The notes under the pieces are model-generated. The model saw only the letters and a program-made list of their open reading frames with translations, was not told the DNA's origin and made no database searches. A DNA stretch of 64,000 bases from Apoderus coryli. Its lineage: Eukaryota; Arthropoda; Insecta; Coleoptera; Attelabidae. The stretch is taken from assembly GCA_911728435.2 (NCBI GenBank), contig OU452216.1, forward strand, positions 9,126,342 to 9,190,341. Reading direction: 5' to 3'. This document shows positions 58,085 through 64,000 of this stretch, piece by piece. The position numbers were made by a program, and so were the translations under genes. Positions within the stretch are counted from its first letter, which is position 1; the number at the start of each line of letters is the position of its first letter.

Positions 58085-58540
58085 AGTTGACAGAGAGTTT
58101 AGACTATTTTAGATGTAGTAAAGCCTCAAAAAAAGTGAATGGTTCGAATTTTAGTTGATCATTCAAACACACGACATTTCCGTTTTTAACAGTTTTGTAA
58201 ATTTCCAACATCTCCAACAGGTTCAACTTAATTCCCTTAACATGGAGGATCTTTAAGGCCTAATCAGCATCAAAAAGATAATTGTGGTCCAGTATGTGAT
58301 TGGCAAAAGAGGAGCTGGTATCATAGGTACTAGTCAAGTTCGGGTTTGTGTGTTCTTTTACACGTATGCTTATTTCCCGTCCCGACTGGCCTATGTATTT
58401 GGCTGTGCATGTTGGCTGCGAACCTGAAAGGCAATAAACTCCTGATTTGCTGGTCAAGGGAATGACATCTTTTGGGTTTACCAAAAAGGAGCCTAAGTTT
58501 TGTATAGTCTTGAAGGATATGCTTTTTCATACTGAAAGTA
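58085..58540 (-). mobile_element. Penelope-like element: GIY-YIG endonuclease fragment
   Basis: The - strand reads SFLVNPKDVIPL-like sequence, then SGVYCLSG, AKYIGQSGREISIRVKEH and SSSFANHILDHNYLFDAD. That is the GIY-YIG endonuclease of Penelope-like retroelements, with the Gly-Val-Tyr, Tyr-Ile-Gly, Arg and His positions visible. After a TAG the same frame continues ALKILHVKGIKLNLLEMLEI and KNGNVVCLNDQL, so the stop is a single-codon lesion. Reverse transcriptase is absent. Confidence 0.75.
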
Positions 58541-59969
58541 TGACTGTACCTATCTTATAAGACAGATTATCCATGAAAGGGATGAGGATTTTTTTATTGT
58601 AATTATATTACACTCCACTGCATCAAATGGATTACTTATTTAGTTTAAAAGTAATTTGATTGACAGTTTCATAAAATGTGTTTTATTTAGTATTATTATG
58701 AAGTATGTAAATATATTCTAGATATTAATTACACTTTAATTAAAGTTTTTAAGAAAACAATACTTAGGTGAGGTACCTACTTATAAACATAACCTATATT
58801 TTATGCAGTTGACGAACTAGAGATATCCCTATTGGTGAGAAGTAAGTAGCCCAAAACTAAAGTTTTATTAAATTAACATGTTAATATACTTAGATTTGTA
58901 ACTATACAAATCTGAAGTATATTATCTATCTTTGTCTATCTTTGAAAATATTTTAAAATGTTGCAATTATATTCTACTTACCAAATTTCGTATTACTTCT
59001 TAGTCTTTACAAATCTCAACTTATTGTTAAATTCAACAGAGGTTAATATTTGCGAAATGAGTATGTATTTGTTTTAAATATACACCAATGTGTGTTATCG
59101 TTGTGTTAAAAATTAATTTCACACGGTTAATTATAATATTGTGAAAATATCTAACAAATTATGAACACATCCTTCGTATATATTTAGCATTATTTAAAAT
59201 TTAGACAACTTGTAGGTAATAGGCAGTCTATTTATTAGATATATATTATTACGTAACTGCAAGCAAAGTTTTAAAGAAAATCTATGTAGTTTAAAGTTCC
59301 CTATTTGGCGATCACGATCGCTCTCATTAACGCAATATAGAATAATTATTATAACACATAACAGCATTCTAGTAAAGTTGGTAGTGGTAAAATTCATGAA
59401 TTTTAGCATCGAATGCCTTAGTATATTCATATCATTGGCGCATTAGAATAAATCGAGATAAATCTTACGTTTTACGAGTTAAAATCTTATTCTGAGTGAA
59501 AGTAAATACTTCAATCTAACGTTGTTGCATAATGTGTATTTTTTAGATGTTTAGGTATATTATAGGATAAAATCTATCAAGGTAAAATGTTGCTTCCTTT
59601 TGAACGTTCATCATTTTCACGTGAATTGGGTTTGATTATTTTTTTTTCATTATTTCATAGCGAAACAAATACAAATATATGTAAAATTATTAGGTCATTC
59701 AATAAGATCGTAGAAGACACATAGATGGCGTTAGTAGAATTTTTTCCATATGATTTTTATTTAGTAGGGGAGAACGGGGTCAATTGTAACACGGGTCAAT
59801 TGAAACAGTGATCAAACCGTCTTTCTGGTAAAGATTGTATAACCAAACTGTGCTCATAACATATAGAAATATCGGCGAGCTTCTTCCGGCAGTACTCCGC
59901 GGGCCGTTAAAGCAAGCATATGAACTTAGTGCGAGATTGCTGTAAATTTGTAAACATTTTTATAAGCAA
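58541..59969. other. Intergenic, no gene seen
   Basis: AT-rich. Near 59770 the motif GGGGTCAATTGTAACACGGG resembles a DNA-transposon terminus but has no visible partner. No coding exon was found. Confidence 0.35.
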
Positions 59970-59999
59970 ATAAATTGAATTGAAATTGAATTGAATTGA
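59970..59999 (+). repeat. (TTGAA)n tail, probable LINE 3' end
   Basis: AATAAATTGAATTGAAATTG then TTGAATTGAG resembles the simple-repeat 3' tail of a LINE. About 100 bp of GC-richer sequence upstream (CCGGCAGTACTCCGCGGGCC) may be its 3' UTR. Confidence 0.4.
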
Positions 60000-60361
60000 G
60001 TGGTACAAAACCAGTTGTCTTCCAAGAAATCAGGAATAGCTTTTAAATATTTACGGGAAATAACCATTAATCAGAGTTGACTTTTAATATAGAGAAATAT
60101 GTATGGACAATGTTTTCATGGTTTGCATGAATTATGGATTAAGGGTGGTTGCCAATTATATTTTTCAATGTTGGGATCGGTATAAAGTTTCTACTCGTCG
60201 AGCTTTTAAAAGAAAACAAATGTACATTTTTTTTTAATGTCGCTAAGTGATGTGGACTTGATAGTTCAGCTTTTAGCTCGTATTTTCGAAGGTATTAGGG
60301 CTAACGGATTATTTGAGGTATCGATAAAGAGGCAATTAAAATTGCTACAAATTATGATTCT

Positions 60362-60505
60362 TGTTGGAAGTTGTTATATTGCATCATATTGTATATAGAA
60401 AAAAAATAGTGATAGTTGTCAGAATATAAATAAAACGTATAAGAGTTGTTAAAAGTTAATATATTATTTTACTTCATAAGGTTGTTCAACCACGCTCTGC
60501 TAACA
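60362..60505 (+). mobile_element. Copia 5' LTR
   Basis: It begins TGTTGGAAGTTGTTATATTG and ends GCTCTGCTAACA, obeying TG...CA. It is immediately followed by a primer-binding site. It contains ATAAATAAAACG as promoter or poly(A) signal. It is about 144 bp, short but within the Copia range. The matching 3' LTR lies beyond the window. Confidence 0.7.
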
Positions 60506-60525
60506 GGTTATGGGTCCGCAACTGT
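60506..60525 (+). other. Copia primer-binding site
   Basis: GGTTATGGGTCCGCAACT follows the LTR with no gap. Copia elements use an internal half of initiator tRNA-Met with a GGTTATGGGCCC-like site, which this resembles. Confidence 0.6.
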
Positions 60526-60660
60526 ATTAGAAGTGTGAGTAGAAGAATTGGAAGTTAATTAATCCACAAAAACTGTAAATTTTTCCGAAATTCTGAATTT
60601 AAGAAAAAATCTGACAGTATTTGACATATATCAAAAAAGTTAAAAAAAAAATATTAAATA

Positions 60661-63600
60661 ATGTCTACTAACGAAGAATTGGAGGCTCAGATTGATATTT
60701 TAAGAAAGGAACTCGATAAACGAAAATCCACAACAATTATCTCAACCGCTGTAGGAGGTTTATCTGAAAATAAACACCTGGATGGTACAAATTACAATGA
60801 TTGGAAGTTTTGGATGAAGAACTACTTAATAGACGCAGGTTTATGGCACTGTATTGAACCTAAAGTCGGACAAAACATTGATGAAGATGTAGATCAACGA
60901 ACTTTAGCAAAAATTAACTTATCGTTAAAGCCGTGTGCAGCTGCAGAAACAAAAAAAGCCAAAACAGCCAAAGAAGCATGGGATAATCTGAAAAAAGCTT
61001 ACGAAAATAGTGGTATAGTACGTTTAGTTAGTTTATATTCAAGTCTTTTCAAAACTAATTTTGATTCCTGTTCCTCAATGCAAGAATATATTGATAAAAT
61101 TATTCATATTGCTGAACAACTGGAAAATATTGGTGAACCGTTTAAAGACAATGTTGTTGGTGGTATTATTCTTGGTGGTCTTCCAGATGAATACAAACCT
61201 TTGATATTAGGAATTCAAGGCTCAAAGCAGACGACTAGTACCGATTTTGTTAAAAATCTTTTACTGCAAGAAAATGTAAAAGGTTTAAGTAGCAAAAATA
61301 CTACTGAAATTGCTTTCGCAAGTAAGAAATATCAAAAATTTAATAAATCTGGACCTAGATGTTACAATTGTAATGGATATAATCACAAGGCCAACGAATG
61401 TCAGAAACCTAAGAAACCAATACGAGGTAACGACAAAACCAAACGATCAAATCAAGCGTTAACATGCAATGAATTCACTGAGAATCAAGGCTGGTACATA
61501 GATTCAGGAGCAACTTCACATTTTACAGGATCAAAAGACATATTAGATCATTTTGAAGAATGTAAAAATCAGGAAATCGGAATTGCTAATGGAACGAAAA
61601 TGCATTGTACTGGATATGGTAATATTGAAATTCAGCTGAAAAATGAAAATTTCATAACCATCAAAAATGTTACACATGCACCAGGCTTGGCAATGAATCT
61701 TTTGTCTGTAAGTAAAATAACCAAAAATGGTCGAACTGTTATTTTCGATTCAGAATTTGGATGTCGCATTACAAATAAGAAAATTAAGTTAGATACAGAG
61801 AATATCATTTGCACTGCCACTGAAACAAATGGTATGTACAAACTGGATGTAGCAGAATTATTAGTAAATACAGTAAGGACTTTAAAATCTCAAGAAATTT
61901 GGCATCGTCGCTTAGGTCATTTGAACAATGTATCCATGAAGCTACTGAAGAATAAATTAGCAACTGGAATTAGTTTCAATAACGACGATTTTTCCAAATG
62001 TGAAGCATGCATTAAGGGTAAAATACATCGAAAACCATTTAATAAAGCTAGTTGCCAACGCGCAAAAGAACCACTAGAATTGGTACATTCTGATGTCTGC
62101 GGTCCCTTGCAAGCTCAGTCAATCGGTGGAGCCAAGTACTTCTTGACGTTTACTGACGATTTTACCAGAAAAACTGAAGTTTATTTTCTTCAAACAAAAA
62201 ACGAAGTAACTGAAAAGTTTATGGAGTATAAAGCATACATTGAAAATGAAACCAAAAAGAAAATAAGATGCCTACATACCGATAATGGTACTGAATATGT
62301 CAACAGTCAGTTATTGGGTATACTTAAAAAAGCTGGAATAAAACATCAAAAAACTATGGCATATACTCCACAACAGAATGGTGTAGCAGAAAGGCTAAAT
62401 CGTACCCTAATGGAAACTGCAAGAAGCATGTTAATAGATGCAGAGCTTGGAAACTGTTTTTGGGCTGAAGCTATATCCACAGCAGTTTACCTAAAAAATC
62501 GATCCCCAACAAAAGCTCTTGCAAATTGCACTCCAGAGGAAGCGTGGACAGGTGAGAAACCAAATTTATCACATCTACACATTTTTGGATGCAAAGCCTT
62601 GGTACACATTCCCAAAGAAAAAAGAAGAAAATTAGATAGAAAAGCTGAGGAATATATATTTGTCGGTTATACAGAACATACAAAAGGATTTCGTTTTATA
62701 CATCCAATTACACGCAAAATTCTGATATCACGTGATGCTGAATTCTTCGAAAACCAATCATTAAATAAAAATACTAATGAAGAATATTACAATAATATAT
62801 TTCCGGTTCCAATGTCTGAAAATCAGTGCAATGACCATCAACAGCAGTTAGAAATCACAGAAACTGTTGTTGAAGTGGGGGAGGAATTGCCTACAGAATT
62901 TGAAACAAAAAAAATAATTATTGAACCTGTGGAAGAAGTTTTTGAAGAAACATCGAACGAATTAGGCGAAGTTGAGGATATTTTAAAAGAAAACGAAAGA
63001 GATGAAAATCAAGAAAACCAGATCAGAAAATCAAATCGTGTTCATGTGCCAAACAAAAATATTTTTAACTCAGATTTTATATGTCAAGCTGCGTTCGAAT
63101 CATTCTCGCTCGATCCAAATACGATGGATGAAGCTTTATTGGGGACAAATGCAAGTGAATGGCATAAAGCAATGAACGAGGAAATGGAAGCACATAAAAG
63201 GAATAACACTTGGGAAATCTGTGAACTTCCTTCCGGCAAGAAACCTGTAAAAAGTAAATGGACTTTTAAAACCAAATTTACAAAAACTGGTGAAATAGAT
63301 CGCTATAAAGCACGATTGGTAGCAAAAGGTTATTCACAAGTTTCAGGCATTGATTACGAAGAAACATATTCTCCGGTAATTAGGTACAGTTCCATCAGAC
63401 TTCTTCTCGCACTAGCCGCCAAATACGATTGGGAAATCGATCAGATGGACGTTGTCACCGCTTTTCTACACCCAAAGCTTGATGAAGAAATATATATGGA
63501 ACTACCTGATGGAAGAATTTGTAGATTATTAAAAACTCTTTATGGCCTAAAGCAGTCAAGTCGGATGTGGAACAAAGAACTGGACTCAGCCATAAAAGAA

Positions 63601-64000
63601 CTAGGTTTTAAGCAATCAATGTACGACCCATGTGTTTATTCTAGAAGAAAAAATGGTAAAGATATAGTTTTAGCAATATACGTAGATGACATTTTAATAT
63701 TTTCAAATGATATATATGAAAAAAATAATCTTAAAATGATGTTAATGAAACGTTTTAAGATGAAAGATTTTGGAGAAGCACATTATTGCCTTGGTATGAG
63801 AATCACTCGAGATAGAAGAAAAAAGACCATTACTCTTGACCAAGAAAAATATATTACGGATATTCTTACCCGTTTCAACATGTCAAATTGTAATGGAATA
63901 TCCACTCCTTTGGATATAAACCAAGCATTTACCAAAGATGGACAACCTAAGACAAATGCTGAAAAGAAAGAAATGTCAAAGTTTCCCTATCAAGAGGCAA
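60661..64000 (+). mobile_element. Copia Gag-Pol polyprotein, intact as far as seen (runs off right edge)
   Basis: One uninterrupted frame of at least 1113 codons starts at ATG 60661. Domains in order: Gag with GTNYNDWKFWMKNYL; CCHC zinc knuckle CYNCNGYNHKANEC from residue 234; protease WYIDSGATSHF (Asp at 281); integrase HHCC region WHRRLGHLNN and CEACIKGK (from 415), then Asp residues in HSDVCGPL and HTDNGTEYV and Glu in GVAERLNRTL; reverse transcriptase KARLVAKGYSQ, QMDVVTAFLHP, KTLYGLKQS and catalytic YVDDIL at about 1007-1012. RNase H should follow outside the window. No stops or frameshifts in 3.3 kb implies a young and possibly mobile copy. It is a different family from the Copia relic at 52133-53262. 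Confidence 0.93.

Noticed and set aside
1..64000. CRISPR arrays, operons, bacterial promoters or rRNA/tRNA genes
   Set aside because: Splice-structured animal genes and retroelements show this is nuclear insect DNA; no regularly spaced short direct repeats, no rRNA and no convincing tRNA cloverleaf were seen.

Overview
This window is eukaryotic, AT-rich and intron-rich. It comes from a winged insect: it holds a complete 7tm_6 odorant receptor gene, a family restricted to insects, and a complete insulin/IGF-type receptor gene. The odorant-receptor C-terminus looks beetle-like to me, but that is only an impression. Three host genes lie on the + strand, and their exons were assembled by hand from splice signals and reading phase. 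A fourth, broken THAP-domain gene lies on the - strand at the left edge.

Layout. 1-643: decayed THAP-domain gene (-). 1151-1838: duplicated short interspersed repeat. 2186-6205: five-exon short-chain dehydrogenase/reductase (SDR) gene of 320 codons with degenerate cofactor and catalytic motifs; its third intron carries a LINE nested in a Tigger-like element. 6785-8153: hAT, LINE and mariner pieces fused end to end. 8630-42435: the insulin-like receptor gene, 12 exons and 1276 codons. Its first intron is 18.8 kb and holds at least seven LINE fragments, a MITE touching the exon-1 donor, a near-perfect 80-bp-arm hairpin and a TA-flanked MITE. Intron 2 holds a Crypton-type tyrosine-recombinase transposon. 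Other introns hold a second MITE copy, a tandem duplication and another LINE.

42570-50300: intergenic, with inverted-repeat elements and a satellite array of about 171 bp per unit. 50322-53846: odorant receptor, 6 exons and 397 codons, with one GC-AG intron. That intron contains a Copia derivative whose two ends are both the same LTR end, in opposite orientation, inside a 5-bp target duplication. 54162-58540: a second broken Crypton, a Ty3/Gypsy 3' end with LTR, a defective mariner-family transposase and a Penelope-like GIY-YIG fragment. 60362-64000: 5' LTR, primer site and uninterrupted Gag-Pol of a Copia element running off the right edge.

The host genes do not form a pathway in any obvious sense; they are neighbours. 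The receptor is the central component of insulin/TOR growth signalling, and the odorant receptor is a ligand-gated channel subunit of sensory neurons. The rest of the window records heavy transposon traffic, with many events close to, or supplying, splice-site neighbourhoods. Intron-exon models are inferred from consensus splice sites, phase continuity and protein-family fit, not from transcript data.
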